Assembly: GCF_002078175.1 (NCBI RefSeq)
Contig: NZ_MWFK01000002.1
Location: 1,054,001 to 1,118,000, forward strand
Source: Streptomyces sp. M41(2017)
GTDB lineage: Bacteria; Actinomycetota; Actinomycetes; Streptomycetales; Streptomycetaceae
Length of the DNA stretch: 64,000 nt
Direction of reading: 5' to 3'
This document shows, piece by piece, positions 44,755-53,595 of the stretch. The position numbers and the translations under genes are program-made. Positions within the stretch are counted from its first letter, which is position 1; the number at the start of each line of letters is the position of its first letter. The notes below the pieces were generated by a model that was not told the DNA's origin, made no database searches, and saw only the letters and a program-made list of their open reading frames with translations.

Positions 44755-46305
44755 TCACAACGCCCGCGTCCTGCCCTCCCAGTACGGCTCCCGCAGGCGT
44801 CGTTTGTAGAGCTTTCCGTTGGGGTCGCGGGGCATCGTCGCGACGAAGTCGACGCTCTTGGGGCGTTTGTAGCCGGCGAGGAGGGTCGCGCAGTGGGTGA
44901 GGACGGCCTCGGCGAGGGCGGGGCCGGGTTCGTGGCCGGGGGCGGGTTCGATCACGGCCTTGACCTCCTCGCCCCACTCGTCGTGCGGGATGCCGAAGGC
45001 CGCGGCGTCGGCCACCGCGGGGTGGGCGAGCAGGGCGGACTCGATCTCGGCCGGGTAGATGTTCACGCCGCCCGAGATGATCATGTCGATCTTGCGGTCG
45101 CGCAGGAAGAGATAGCCGTCCTCGTCGAGGTAGCCCAGGTCGCCCACGGTGAAGAAGTCACCGATCCGGTTCTTCCGCGTCTTGCCCTCGTCCTTGTGGT
45201 ACGAGAACCCGCCGGTGCTCATCTTCAGGTAGACGGTGCCGAGTTCACCGGGCGGCAACCGGTTCCCGTCGTCGTCGAAGACGGCGAGTTCGCTGATGGG
45301 CCACGCCTTGCCGACGGTTCCGGGCTTCTTCAGCCAGTCCTCGGCGGTCGCGAAGGCGCCACCGCCCTCGCTGGCCGCGTAGTACTCCTCCACGCTCCGG
45401 CCCCACCACTCGATCATGGCGCGCTTCACATGGTCGGGGCAGGGAGCCGCCCCGTGGATGGCGTGCCGCATGGAGGAGACGTCGTGGCGTGCCCGGACCT
45501 CCTCGGGGAGGGCCAGCAGCCGGTGGAACTGGGTCGGCACCATGTGGGTGTGGGTGCACCGGTGTGCGTCGATGACCCGCAGCATCTCCTCCGGCGTCCA
45601 CTTGTCCATCAGGACCAGCCGGTGCCCGATGTGCAGGGACGCGCCCGCGAACTGGAGGACGGCCGTGTGGTAGAGCGGCGAGCAGACGAGGTGCACGTTG
45701 TCGTCGAAGGGGCGGATGCCGAAGATCGCCAGGAAGCCGCCGAGGTAGGACTCCTCGGGGAGCTTGCCGGGCAGCGGGCGCCGGATACCGCGCGGGCGGC
45801 CGGTGGTGCCGGAGGTGTAGTTCATGACCCAGCCGAGCGTGCGGTCGTCCGGTGCCGACTCCGGCTGCCCGTCGAGGAGTTCGGCGTAGGGGCGGAAGCC
45901 GTCGATCGCGCCGACGGCGTAGCGCCGGTCATCGGGCAGCTTCGCCTCGTCGGCTGCGTGCCGGGCCGCGTCGGCGAACCGTTCGTGGGCGACGAGGACC
46001 TTGGCGCCGGAGTCGGAGACGATCCAGGCGATCTCCGGGCCGACGAGGTGGTGGTTGACGGGCACGAGGTAGAAGCCGGCCTGCGAGGCGGCGAGGTAGG
46101 CGACGAAGAACTCGACGCCGTTCGGGAGGACGACCGCGAACGCGTCGCCGCGGGTGAGACCCGCGGCGCGCAGTCCGTGGACGAGCCGGTTGGAGGCGGC
46201 GTGCAGGCGTCCGGCGGTCCACTCCTCGCCCGTGGGGGTGACGAGGACGACGCGGTCGGGATCGGCCGCGGCCTGGGCCCAGAAACCGTTGGGGGCGGTG
46301 CTCAT
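44755..46305 (-). CDS. Acyl-CoA synthetase (FadD-type)
   Basis: A 516-residue AMP-forming ligase. Seen are MNYTSGTTGRPRGIRRP (A3), EYYAASEGGGAFATAEDWL (A5), FFTVGDLGYLDEDGYLFLRDRKIDMIISGGVNIYPAEIESALLAHP (A7-A8) and RDPNGKLYKRRLREPYW (A10). The group resembles mycobacterial ligases of the steroid/fatty-acid region. Its ATG overlaps the stop of the nitronate monooxygenase gene (ATGA), so the two are coupled. GGAGGA precedes the start. Confidence 0.85.
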   Translation of the reverse strand: MSTAPNGFWAQAAADPDRVVLVTPTGEEWTAGRLHAASNRLVHGLRAAGLTRGDAFAVVLPNGVEFFVAYLAASQAGFYLVPVNHHLVGPEIAWIVSDSGAKVLVAHERFADAARHAADEAKLPDDRRYAVGAIDGFRPYAELLDGQPESAPDDRTLGWVMNYTSGTTGRPRGIRRPLPGKLPEESYLGGFLAIFGIRPFDDNVHLVCSPLYHTAVLQFAGASLHIGHRLVLMDKWTPEEMLRVIDAHRCTHTHMVPTQFHRLLALPEEVRARHDVSSMRHAIHGAAPCPDHVKRAMIEWWGRSVEEYYAASEGGGAFATAEDWLKKPGTVGKAWPISELAVFDDDGNRLPPGELGTVYLKMSTGGFSYHKDEGKTRKNRIGDFFTVGDLGYLDEDGYLFLRDRKIDMIISGGVNIYPAEIESALLAHPAVADAAAFGIPHDEWGEEVKAVIEPAPGHEPGPALAEAVLTHCATLLAGYKRPKSVDFVATMPRDPNGKLYKRRLREPYWEGRTRAL

Positions 46306-47414
46306 GCGTGGTCCTCCCTGCCGGCGATGCGGTTGATGCGGTCCACGGCGCGCTCGAAGCCGCGGGTCAGGTCGTCGAAGACCTCCTGGACGGCGCGTTC
46401 GCTGTTCATGCGGCCGACGATCTGCCCGACCGGTGTGCCGAGCAGCGGCTCCACCTCGTACTTCTGGATGCGCGAGACCGCGTCGGCGACCAGGAGTCCC
46501 TGGAGCGGCATGGGCAGCGTGCCGGGGCCGTTCGGGTCGTCCCAGGCGTCGGTCCATTCGGTGCGCAGCTGGCGCGCGGGCTTTCCGGTCAGGGCCCGCG
46601 AGCGCACGGTGTCCCCGGATCCGGCGGCGAGGAGCTTGCGAGTGACGCCGGGCGCGTGCAGGTCGGCCTCGGTGACGGTCAGCCAGATCGAGCCGAGCCA
46701 CACACCCTGGGCTCCGAGACTGAGCGCGGCGGCCACCTGTTGTCCGCTGCCGATGCCGCCGGCGGCGAGGACGGGCAACGGGTCGACGGCGTCGACGACT
46801 TCGGGCGTGAGCACCATCGAGGCGATCTCCCCGGTATGCCCGCCCGCCTCGTAGCCCTGCGCGACGACGATGTCGATGCCGGCCTCGGCGTGCTTGCGGG
46901 CGTGCCGGGCGCTGCCGGCGAGGGCCGCGACGAGCACTCCCTCGGCGTGCGCCCGCTCGATGACGTCGGCGGGCGGTGAGCCGAGCGCGTTGGCCAGCAG
47001 TTTGACCGGGTGCTCGAAGGCGACGTCGAGCTGGCGCCGGGCGACCTCTTCCATCCACCCGGTGATGCGCCACCCGGACGCCTCGCCTTCGGCGAGTTCG
47101 GGCACGCCGTACTTGGCGAGGGTGTCCTTGACGTACTGGCGGTGCCCCTCGGGGATCATCGCCTCGACCTCGGCCTCGCTGACCCCCTCGACCTTCTTCG
47201 CGGGCATGACGACGTCGAGTCCGTAGGGCCTGCCGTCGATGTGCGCCTCGATCCAGTCGAGGTCGCGTTCGAGCTCGTCGGGGGCGGTGTAGCGGACCGC
47301 GCCGAGCACGCCGAGTCCGCCGGCGCGACTGATGGCCGCGGCGACGGCGGGGAACGGCGTGAAGCCGAAGATGGCGTGCTCGACTCCCAGTCTCTTGCTC
47401 AGCTCCGTCTGCAT
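46302..47414 (-). CDS. Nitronate monooxygenase-family FMN enzyme
   Basis: A 370-residue TIM-barrel flavoprotein of the 2-nitropropane dioxygenase family. Seen are PFPAVAAAISRAGGLGVLGAV near the N-terminus, the QGYEAGGHTGEI motif with the catalytic His, and LPVLAAGGIGSGQQVAAALSLGAQGVWLGS for FMN phosphate. In mycobacteria a related gene (Rv3553) lies in the steroid-ring regulon, and members often accompany acyl-CoA genes. It is the first gene of this operon. A palindrome shared with the hydratase/synthetase region lies 43 bases upstream of its ATG. Confidence 0.83.
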   Translation of the reverse strand: MQTELSKRLGVEHAIFGFTPFPAVAAAISRAGGLGVLGAVRYTAPDELERDLDWIEAHIDGRPYGLDVVMPAKKVEGVSEAEVEAMIPEGHRQYVKDTLAKYGVPELAEGEASGWRITGWMEEVARRQLDVAFEHPVKLLANALGSPPADVIERAHAEGVLVAALAGSARHARKHAEAGIDIVVAQGYEAGGHTGEIASMVLTPEVVDAVDPLPVLAAGGIGSGQQVAAALSLGAQGVWLGSIWLTVTEADLHAPGVTRKLLAAGSGDTVRSRALTGKPARQLRTEWTDAWDDPNGPGTLPMPLQGLLVADAVSRIQKYEVEPLLGTPVGQIVGRMNSERAVQEVFDDLTRGFERAVDRINRIAGREDHA

Positions 47415-47456
47415 GGCCGCAGGATGCCGCAGACCTCCGGCCGAAGGAAGGCTTTT

Positions 47457-47473
47457 TCTGATGCTCCGTCAGA
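47457..47473. promoter_or_regulatory. TCTGA-N7-TCAGA operator before the nitronate monooxygenase operon
   Basis: TCTGATGCTCCGTCAGA; the flanks (TTTTCTGA on the left, GTCAGATTT on the right) match those of the site at 31153-31169. It lies between the nitronate monooxygenase start and a divergent serine hydrolase. Confidence 0.6.
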
Positions 47474-47529
47474 TTTTCGTGACGCGGCGACGCGCACAGG
47501 GGCGGGGTTGACACACCGACACCTGACGG

Positions 47530-47570
47530 GAAACTTTCACTCGGCACGGCAGATCCAGAAAGATACTTTC
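47530..47570 (+). promoter_or_regulatory. GAAA/TTTC repeats upstream of the serine hydrolase gene
   Basis: GAAACTTTC (47530-47538) is followed by the perfect dyad GAAAG-ATA-CTTTC (47558-47570), centred 33 bases before the ATG at 47597. Similar A/T half-sites are rare in this GC-rich DNA, so a repressor site is plausible. Confidence 0.45.
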
Positions 47571-47596
47571 AGGCGGCCCGAGCGGGAGGATCCCCG

Positions 47597-49402
47597 ATGA
47601 CCGAAGGCGCGAAGAACGGACCGGCGCAGGCGCGATGCAGAACCGGCGGCGGACTGACACGCCGTCAATGGGGCGCGGGTGTGCTGGCGGTGGGCGGGGC
47701 GCTCGCTCTCGGCCCCTTCCCGGCGGGGCCCGCTGCCGCCGCGACGGCCGACGGCCGACGGACCCTGCGGCACGGCACCCCGGAACAGGCCGGCCTGCTC
47801 GCCGGCCCCCTGCGTCAACTGGTCACGGACGCCGAGGCGTTCCTCGGACCCTCACCCCGGCACCCGTGGTACGCGGGTGCCGTCCTGCTCGCCGGGCGCG
47901 GCTCCACCGTGGCCCTGCACCAGCCGATCGGCAAGGCCGTGCGGTACGCGGGGTACGACGAGAGCACCGACTCCGGCGTGGAGTTCCCCGCCGACGAGCA
48001 GATCGCGGCGACCCGCGACACGGTCTACGACCTCGCGTCGGTCTCCAAGCTCTTCACGTCGATCCTCGCCGTGCAGCAGATCGAACGGGGCGCCCTGGAG
48101 CTGGAGGCCACCGTCGCCTCGTACCTTCCGCAGTTCGCGGGCGGCGGCAAACAGGACGTGACGATTCGTCAACTACTGACCCACACCTCGGGTTTCCGCT
48201 CCTGGATCCCCCTCTACAACGCGCCGACCCGGGAGGGCAAGCTCCAGCTCGTCTGGGACGAGGCGCTGCTCAACCCGCCCGGCACGGCCTACCTCTACTC
48301 CGACCTGAACCTCATCTCGCTCCAGCTGGTCCTGGAGAAGCTGACCGGCCGGACGCTCGACGTGCTCCTGCGCGACGAGATCACCGGCCCGCTCGGCATG
48401 GACCGCACGCGCTACAACCCGCCCGCCTCCTGGAAGCCCCGGATCGCGGCCACCGAGGACGCCCGGCTGCCCTGGTCGGGACTGGACCGCGGGCTGGTGT
48501 GGGGCGAGGTCCACGACGAGAACGCGTACTCCCTCGGCGGAGTCGCCGGTCACGCCGGTGTCTTCTCCTGCGCCTGGGACCTGGCCGTCCTCGGCCGCAC
48601 CCTGCTCAACGGCGGCGCCTACGGCAGGGCCCGCATCCTGCGCCCGGAGACGGTGGACCTGATGTTCACCGACTTCAATACCGCCTTCCCGGGTGACGAA
48701 CACGGCCTGGGCTTCGAGCTCTACCAGCACTGGTACATGGGCGCGATGGCGACGCCGCGCACCGCGGGCCACACCGGCTTCACGGGAACCTCGATCGTGC
48801 TCGACCCGACGACCGACTCGTTCCTGATCGTGCTCGGCAACTCCGTCCACCCCGTGCGCACCTGGCGGTCCGGCTCCGCTCCCCGGGTCGCCGCCGGCAC
48901 CGACATGGCGCGTGCCGTCGCGGTGCGTCCCGCGTCCGGCCGTACGTCCTGGTTCGCCGGGACCGCGAGCGCCACGACGGCGACCCTGACGCTGCCCCCG
49001 CTCGACACCACGGCCGGTCCCGCGCGCCTCGGCTGCGCCCTGTGGTGGGACACGGAGCCCGGCTCGGACCCGCTCGTCCTCGAGGCGTCCACCGACGGCG
49101 GCGAGAACTGGAGGCCCGTCCCGTTCACGACCCGGCACGGCTCCGAGGACCCGCTGGAGCATCCGGCGGGTACGGCCACCGGCTGGTCGGGACGGGTGTG
49201 GCACCGGCTCGGCGCGGATCTGCCGGCCGACCCCGCGCTCGCCCTGCGCTGGCGGTACACGACGGACGCGCTGTACGTGGGCCGGGGCGTCTACGTCGAC
49301 GCCCTGCGGGTGGTCTCGGGCCGGCGCGTCGTCTTCGACGAGCGTCGCCCCGCCGACGCCGCGCGCATCACACCGGCGGGCTGGGTGGCCTCCCGGGACT
49401 GA
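47597..49402 (+). CDS. Secreted beta-lactamase-family serine hydrolase
   Basis: A 601-residue exported protein. The N-terminus has TRRQWGAGVLAVGGALALGPFPAG, a Tat-like or Sec signal. The class C beta-lactamase / DD-peptidase domain (about 60-420) has the SVSK nucleophile motif (ASVSKLFTS), YSDLN (YxN) and a late HTGFTG box. A C-terminal beta-sandwich of about 150 residues follows (TLTLPPLDTTAGPARLGCALWWDTEPGSD ... DALYVGRGVYVDAL). Such hydrolases act on wall muropeptides or esters; antibiotic resistance is not implied. GGAGGAT precedes the ATG. It ends at a strong bidirectional hairpin. Confidence 0.85.
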   Translation: MTEGAKNGPAQARCRTGGGLTRRQWGAGVLAVGGALALGPFPAGPAAAATADGRRTLRHGTPEQAGLLAGPLRQLVTDAEAFLGPSPRHPWYAGAVLLAGRGSTVALHQPIGKAVRYAGYDESTDSGVEFPADEQIAATRDTVYDLASVSKLFTSILAVQQIERGALELEATVASYLPQFAGGGKQDVTIRQLLTHTSGFRSWIPLYNAPTREGKLQLVWDEALLNPPGTAYLYSDLNLISLQLVLEKLTGRTLDVLLRDEITGPLGMDRTRYNPPASWKPRIAATEDARLPWSGLDRGLVWGEVHDENAYSLGGVAGHAGVFSCAWDLAVLGRTLLNGGAYGRARILRPETVDLMFTDFNTAFPGDEHGLGFELYQHWYMGAMATPRTAGHTGFTGTSIVLDPTTDSFLIVLGNSVHPVRTWRSGSAPRVAAGTDMARAVAVRPASGRTSWFAGTASATTATLTLPPLDTTAGPARLGCALWWDTEPGSDPLVLEASTDGGENWRPVPFTTRHGSEDPLEHPAGTATGWSGRVWHRLGADLPADPALALRWRYTTDALYVGRGVYVDALRVVSGRRVVFDERRPADAARITPAGWVASRD

Positions 49403-49423
49403 CAGGTGCCCCACCGCTGCACG

Positions 49424-49476
49424 CCGGTTCCGTCCTCCTCCCGCCCGGCCCGCGGGAGGAAGGAGGACGGAACCGG
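49424..49476. terminator. Bidirectional terminator between convergent genes
   Basis: CCGGTTCCGTCCTCCT pairs exactly over 16 bp with AGGAGGACGGAACCGG; the GC-rich centre can fold too. Both flanking genes end nearby. Confidence 0.85.
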
Positions 49477-49485
49477 CCTGCCGTA

Positions 49486-51051
49486 CTAGCCGGCCGCGCC
49501 CAGGGCCTCCAGAACCGCCTTCGCGGCATTGTGGCCCGGCACCCCGCTCACCCCGCCGCCCCGCACGGCTCCCGCCCCGCACAGCATCACGTTGGCGTGC
49601 CGCGTCTCGACGCCCCAACGGCCGGTGCCCTCCTGCGCGTACGGGAAGGCGAGGTCACGGTGGAAGATGTTGCCGCCCGGCAGCCGCAGGTCGCGCTCGA
49701 GGTCCAGCGGGGTCTTCGCCTCGATGCACGGCCTGCCGTCCGCGTCGGTGGCCAGACAGTCCGCGAGCGGCTCGGCGAGGTGCGTCTCCAGCTGTGCCAG
49801 CGTCGACTTCAGCAGCTCGTCCCGCACGCCGTCGTTGTCGCGCTCGAAGAGCCGGGCCGGCGTGTGCAGCCCGAAGAGGGTGAGCGTCTGGTACCCCTGC
49901 TCGGCCAGGTCCCGGCCGAGGATGCTCGGGTCGGTGAGCGAGTGGCAGTAGATCTCCGAGGGCGGCGCGGCGGGCAGTTCACCGGACGCGGCCTGCGCGT
50001 GCGCGGCGGCGAGCTGCTCGTACCCCTCGGCGATGTGGAAGGTCCCGGAGAACGCCTCGCGCGGGTCGACGGAGGTGTCACGCAGCCGCGGCAGTCGCTT
50101 CAGCAGCATGTTCACCTTGAGCTGCGCGCCCTCGGCGGGGGCCGGCGGCTCGTCGCCGGTGAGCCGGGCGAGCTCCTGCGGCGAGGCGTTCACCAGGACG
50201 TGGCGGGCCGCGACGACGCCCTCGCCGTCGGCCGTGCGGTACCCGATCTCGGCGGACCGGCCGTCGGTGTCGATGCGCAGCACCTCGTGCCCGGTGGCGA
50301 TCACCGCGCCGGCGCCGCGGGCCGCGCCGGCGATCGCGTCGGTGAGCGCGCCCATGCCGCCGACGGGTACGTCCCAGGCTCCGGTCCCGCCGCCGATCAC
50401 GTGATAGAGGAAGCAGCGGTTCTGGCGCAGCGACGGATCGTGGGCGTCGGCGAAGGTGCCGATGAGCGCGTCGGTCAGGACGACGCCGCGGACGAGGTCG
50501 TCGGTGAAGTACTCCTCGACGGCGGCGCCGACCGGCTCCTCGAAGAGGATGCGCCAGGCCTCCTCGTCGTCGACGCGGGCCCGCAGTTCCTCCCGGGTCG
50601 GCAGGGGCTCGGTGAGAGTGGGGAACACGTTCCGGGCGACCCGTCCGGTCAGCGCGTAGAAGCGCTGCCACGCCTCGTACTCGCGGTTCGAACCGGTCAG
50701 TCGGGCGAAGGCCTCGCGGGTACGGCGCTCGCCCCCGCCGACGAGCAGTCCCGTGGGCCGTCCGTCCCGTTCGACGGGTGTGTACGAGGAGACCGTGCGG
50801 CCGCGGACGCGGAAGTCGAGGCCCAGGTCCCGCACGATCTTCCGGGGCAGCAGGCTCACCAGGTACGAGTAGCGCGAAAGACGCGCGTCGACGCCGGCGA
50901 ACGGCCGGGTGGACACGGCGGCGCCGCCGGTGTTCCCCAGCCGCTCCAGCACCAGCACGGACTGTCCGGCCCGGGCCAGGTAGGCGGCGGCGACGAGTCC
51001 GTTGTGGCCCCCGCCGACGATCACGGTGTCGTATCCCTCGTGTGCAGGCAT
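49486..51051 (-). CDS. Phytoene desaturase-family FAD oxidoreductase
   Basis: A 521-residue flavoprotein. The N-terminal dinucleotide motif is DTVIVGGGHNGLVAAAYLARAGQSVLVLE; the C-terminal FAD motif is NVMLCGAGAVRGGGVSGVPGHNAAKAVLEAL. This is the CrtI / pyridine nucleotide-disulfide-like NAD(P)/FAD group, but no carotenoid genes are near, so the substrate is open. The ATG at 51051 is the first good start; the upstream in-frame GTG at 51066 has weaker support and no clear ribosome-binding site is seen, so the message may have a very short leader. Confidence 0.82.
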   Translation of the reverse strand: MPAHEGYDTVIVGGGHNGLVAAAYLARAGQSVLVLERLGNTGGAAVSTRPFAGVDARLSRYSYLVSLLPRKIVRDLGLDFRVRGRTVSSYTPVERDGRPTGLLVGGGERRTREAFARLTGSNREYEAWQRFYALTGRVARNVFPTLTEPLPTREELRARVDDEEAWRILFEEPVGAAVEEYFTDDLVRGVVLTDALIGTFADAHDPSLRQNRCFLYHVIGGGTGAWDVPVGGMGALTDAIAGAARGAGAVIATGHEVLRIDTDGRSAEIGYRTADGEGVVAARHVLVNASPQELARLTGDEPPAPAEGAQLKVNMLLKRLPRLRDTSVDPREAFSGTFHIAEGYEQLAAAHAQAASGELPAAPPSEIYCHSLTDPSILGRDLAEQGYQTLTLFGLHTPARLFERDNDGVRDELLKSTLAQLETHLAEPLADCLATDADGRPCIEAKTPLDLERDLRLPGGNIFHRDLAFPYAQEGTGRWGVETRHANVMLCGAGAVRGGGVSGVPGHNAAKAVLEALGAAG

Positions 51052-51228
51052 GGTTCTTCGTAGCACGTGATGATCTACGTCGGCCAGGGGTGCGCGGCAG
51101 GCGGCGGGCGGCCGGTCGAGCGGGCAGAGGCGCTCCCGGGGTGCGCTCCGGCAGGTCCGGACCGGGGTCCGGGCCCGGATGCGGACCTGGAGGCGTGGAC
51201 GGGCACGCCCCGGACACGACCGGAACCG

Positions 51229-53520
51229 TCAGGAGAGGCCGCCGCGGTGTCCTGCGGCCGCCCGCTGCTGCCGCAGCACGGCCACGCGCCGGTACAGCTC
51301 CGCGGCCTCCTGGCGGTGGCCCAACTGCTCCAGGCAGTGCGCCTCGTCGTTGCGGCTGGCCAGGGTGTCGGGGTGGTCGGGGCCCAGCACCTGCTCGCGG
51401 GCGGTCGCGACGCGACGGTACTCGGTGAGGGCGTCGGCCCACCGGCCGAGCCAGCCGAGGCCGACGGCGACCTCACGGCGGCTGACGAGGGTGTCGGGGT
51501 GGTCCGCGCCGAGGACCCGCTCGCGCAGCGCGCACACGTCACGGGACTCGGCGAGCGCCTCCTCCCAGCGGGCCATGCGGCCGAGGTTCACGCCGAGGCC
51601 GTGGCGGGCGCGCAGGGTCTCGGGGTGGTCGGGGCCGTGCGCACGGGTGCGGTCGTCGACGAGCGCTCTGTAGAGGTCGAGGGCCTGGGCGCTGCGGCCG
51701 AGCCGACCGAGGCTGATGCCGACCTCGTAACGGGCGGCGAGGGTGTCCGGGTGGTCGGGCCCGAGCGCCCGGGAGCGGCTCTCCGCGACCTCCTGGTAGG
51801 TCTGCAGCGCCTCGGTCCATCGTCCCAACTGCCCCAGTGCGTAGCCGACTTCGAAGCGGGTGACGAGCGTGTCGGGATGCGTCGCGCCGAGCACGCGACC
51901 CCGGGCGGCGGCGACCTCGCCGGCCATGCGGTACGAGTCCTCCAGGCGTCCGAGCCGGCTGAGGTTGAAGGCGAGGTTGTGGCGGCAGCGCAGGGTGTCC
52001 GGATGGTCGGCGCCCATGACGCGTTCGCGGACGGCGAGCACCGACGTGTACGCCTGGTGGGCCTCGAAGTGGCGGCCCAACTGGCCCAGCACGTAGGCCA
52101 TTTCCTGCCGGGCGGCGAGGGTGTCGGGATGCTCGGCGCCGAGCACGCGCTCGCGGGACTGCGCGACCCGGGCGTACTCGCCGAGCGCCTCGGCGGGGCG
52201 GCCGGTGCGGCTGAGGGTGAAACCGACCTCGTAGTGGCTGGTGAGCGTGTCGGGGTGGTCGGGCCCGAGGAGGTGCTCGCGTTCGGCGGCGACGGAGCGG
52301 TGCGCCTCGCCCGCCTCGGCCCAGCGGCCTCGCCGTCCGAGGCTCAGTGCGGAGTCGTGCCGCCCGGCGAGGGCGGTGAGCGACTCCTTCGAGGGTGCGG
52401 GTCGTTCGGTGGCGGACGGCCGCGGTGTCACGGTGGTGGAGGGGCGGGCGGTCCACTCGCCGGTCAGGCCGGCCGAGGGGTCCGGCGGAGTGGTGCGCAG
52501 TCCAGCGCCGGTGGCCTTGTGGCCGGTCGTCATGCCCTCGGTCCAGGACGGCAGCCGTGACGCGTGGGAGGACTGCTCCTCGCCCGACGGGGTGGCGGAC
52601 CGGAACGACCGCTGTGCCGAGGAGGACGGCCCGACGGCGGGGGTGACGACCGTCGGCACGTACCGGGGTGCGCCGCGCCCGGCGTCGATGCGGTGGGCGA
52701 GTTCCCGGGCGTCCCGCGGGCGCTGCTCGGGCTCCTTCGCGAGCAGGTCGAGGATGATCAGCTCCAGGTACTCCGGCAGTTCCGCGCGGTGGCGGCGGGG
52801 TGGCTCGGGCACGGTGTCGCGGTGGCCGACCAGAATGGACCAGGCGTCCTCCAGGTCGAACGGCGGTGCCCCGGTGGCTATCTCGTAGAGCACGCAGCCG
52901 AACGAGTAGAGGTCGCTGCGCTCGTCGACCTCCGAACCGCTGATCTGCTCCGGTGACATGTAGTGCGGGGTGCCCATCGCGATGCCCGTGCCGGTGAGCC
53001 GTGAGGTGAACCCGATGTCGTGCCCGAGCCGGGCGATGCCGAAGTCGCAGATCTTCACGGTGCCGTCGTTCAGCCGCATGATGTTCGCCGGCTTCAGATC
53101 CCGGTGCACGATGCCCTGGCGGTGGGTGTAGTCGAGCGCGGCGGTCACCTGTCCGGCGATGTCGATCACCTCGTCGACGGCGAGGGGGCGGTGCTCGTTC
53201 TCCTCCAGTGCCTGGCCGAGGTTGAGTCCCTCCAGCAGTTCCATCACCAGATAGAGCAGGCCGTCGGCCTCGCCGAAGTCGTGGACCACGGTCACCCCGC
53301 GGTGCTGGAGGGCGGCCGCCACCCGCGCCTCGCGCCGGAACCGCTCCCGCAGCACGCCGGTGAAGGCCTGGTCGTGGTGCGGACCGAGCGGTTTGAGGCA
53401 CTTGACGGCCACGTGGCGTCCCAGCGACTCGTCGCGCGCCCGCCACACCTCGCCCATGCCGCCGCGCCCGATGAGATCGAGCAGCCGGTACCGGCCCTGG
53501 ATCAGCCTGCTCTCCGCCAT
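51229..53520 (-). CDS. Serine/threonine protein kinase with eight-unit TPR array
   Basis: A 763-residue PknB-type (Hanks) kinase. Kinase motifs are all present: the glycine loop GRGGMGEV (18-25), Lys40, HRDLKPANI (139-147, catalytic Asp141), DFG (159-161) and a GTPHYMSPEQ activation end. A Pro/Ser/Thr-rich linker (about 290-390) has no membrane helix, so it is cytoplasmic. The C-terminus has 42-residue TPR units, eight of them marked by HPDTL or HPETL. TPRs of this type bind partner proteins. The start at 53520 follows GGGGGCG. No phosphatase is adjacent. Confidence 0.88.
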   Translation of the reverse strand: MAESRLIQGRYRLLDLIGRGGMGEVWRARDESLGRHVAVKCLKPLGPHHDQAFTGVLRERFRREARVAAALQHRGVTVVHDFGEADGLLYLVMELLEGLNLGQALEENEHRPLAVDEVIDIAGQVTAALDYTHRQGIVHRDLKPANIMRLNDGTVKICDFGIARLGHDIGFTSRLTGTGIAMGTPHYMSPEQISGSEVDERSDLYSFGCVLYEIATGAPPFDLEDAWSILVGHRDTVPEPPRRHRAELPEYLELIILDLLAKEPEQRPRDARELAHRIDAGRGAPRYVPTVVTPAVGPSSSAQRSFRSATPSGEEQSSHASRLPSWTEGMTTGHKATGAGLRTTPPDPSAGLTGEWTARPSTTVTPRPSATERPAPSKESLTALAGRHDSALSLGRRGRWAEAGEAHRSVAAEREHLLGPDHPDTLTSHYEVGFTLSRTGRPAEALGEYARVAQSRERVLGAEHPDTLAARQEMAYVLGQLGRHFEAHQAYTSVLAVRERVMGADHPDTLRCRHNLAFNLSRLGRLEDSYRMAGEVAAARGRVLGATHPDTLVTRFEVGYALGQLGRWTEALQTYQEVAESRSRALGPDHPDTLAARYEVGISLGRLGRSAQALDLYRALVDDRTRAHGPDHPETLRARHGLGVNLGRMARWEEALAESRDVCALRERVLGADHPDTLVSRREVAVGLGWLGRWADALTEYRRVATAREQVLGPDHPDTLASRNDEAHCLEQLGHRQEAAELYRRVAVLRQQRAAAGHRGGLS

Positions 53521-53553
53521 CGCGTGTGATCGCCCCCGTCACTCACTGCTCGA

Positions 53554-53573
53554 CCCCGGGCCCTCCCCCGGGG
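53554..53573 (-). terminator. Terminator hairpin of the MpaB-family gene
   Basis: CCCCGGG and CCCGGGG form a 7-bp stem with a 6-base loop, starting 22 bases past the stop, upstream of the kinase gene on the same strand. Confidence 0.5.
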
Positions 53574-53595
53574 CCCCGTCCAGTATGGCGAGCCG

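Noticed and set aside
43167..46305. Adjacent adenylating enzymes as an NRPS or hybrid biosynthetic cluster
   Set aside because: Both are complete stand-alone acyl-CoA ligases with A10 lysines; no carrier, condensation or ketosynthase domain is near.
47597..49402. Beta-lactamase resistance gene
   Set aside because: SVSK and YSDLN are shared by esterases and DD-peptidases; the long C-terminal sandwich is unlike class C beta-lactamases.
51229..52366. Regular repeats that might look like a CRISPR array
   Set aside because: The period is 126 bases, in frame with TPR units, with no short conserved repeat/spacer structure and no cas genes.
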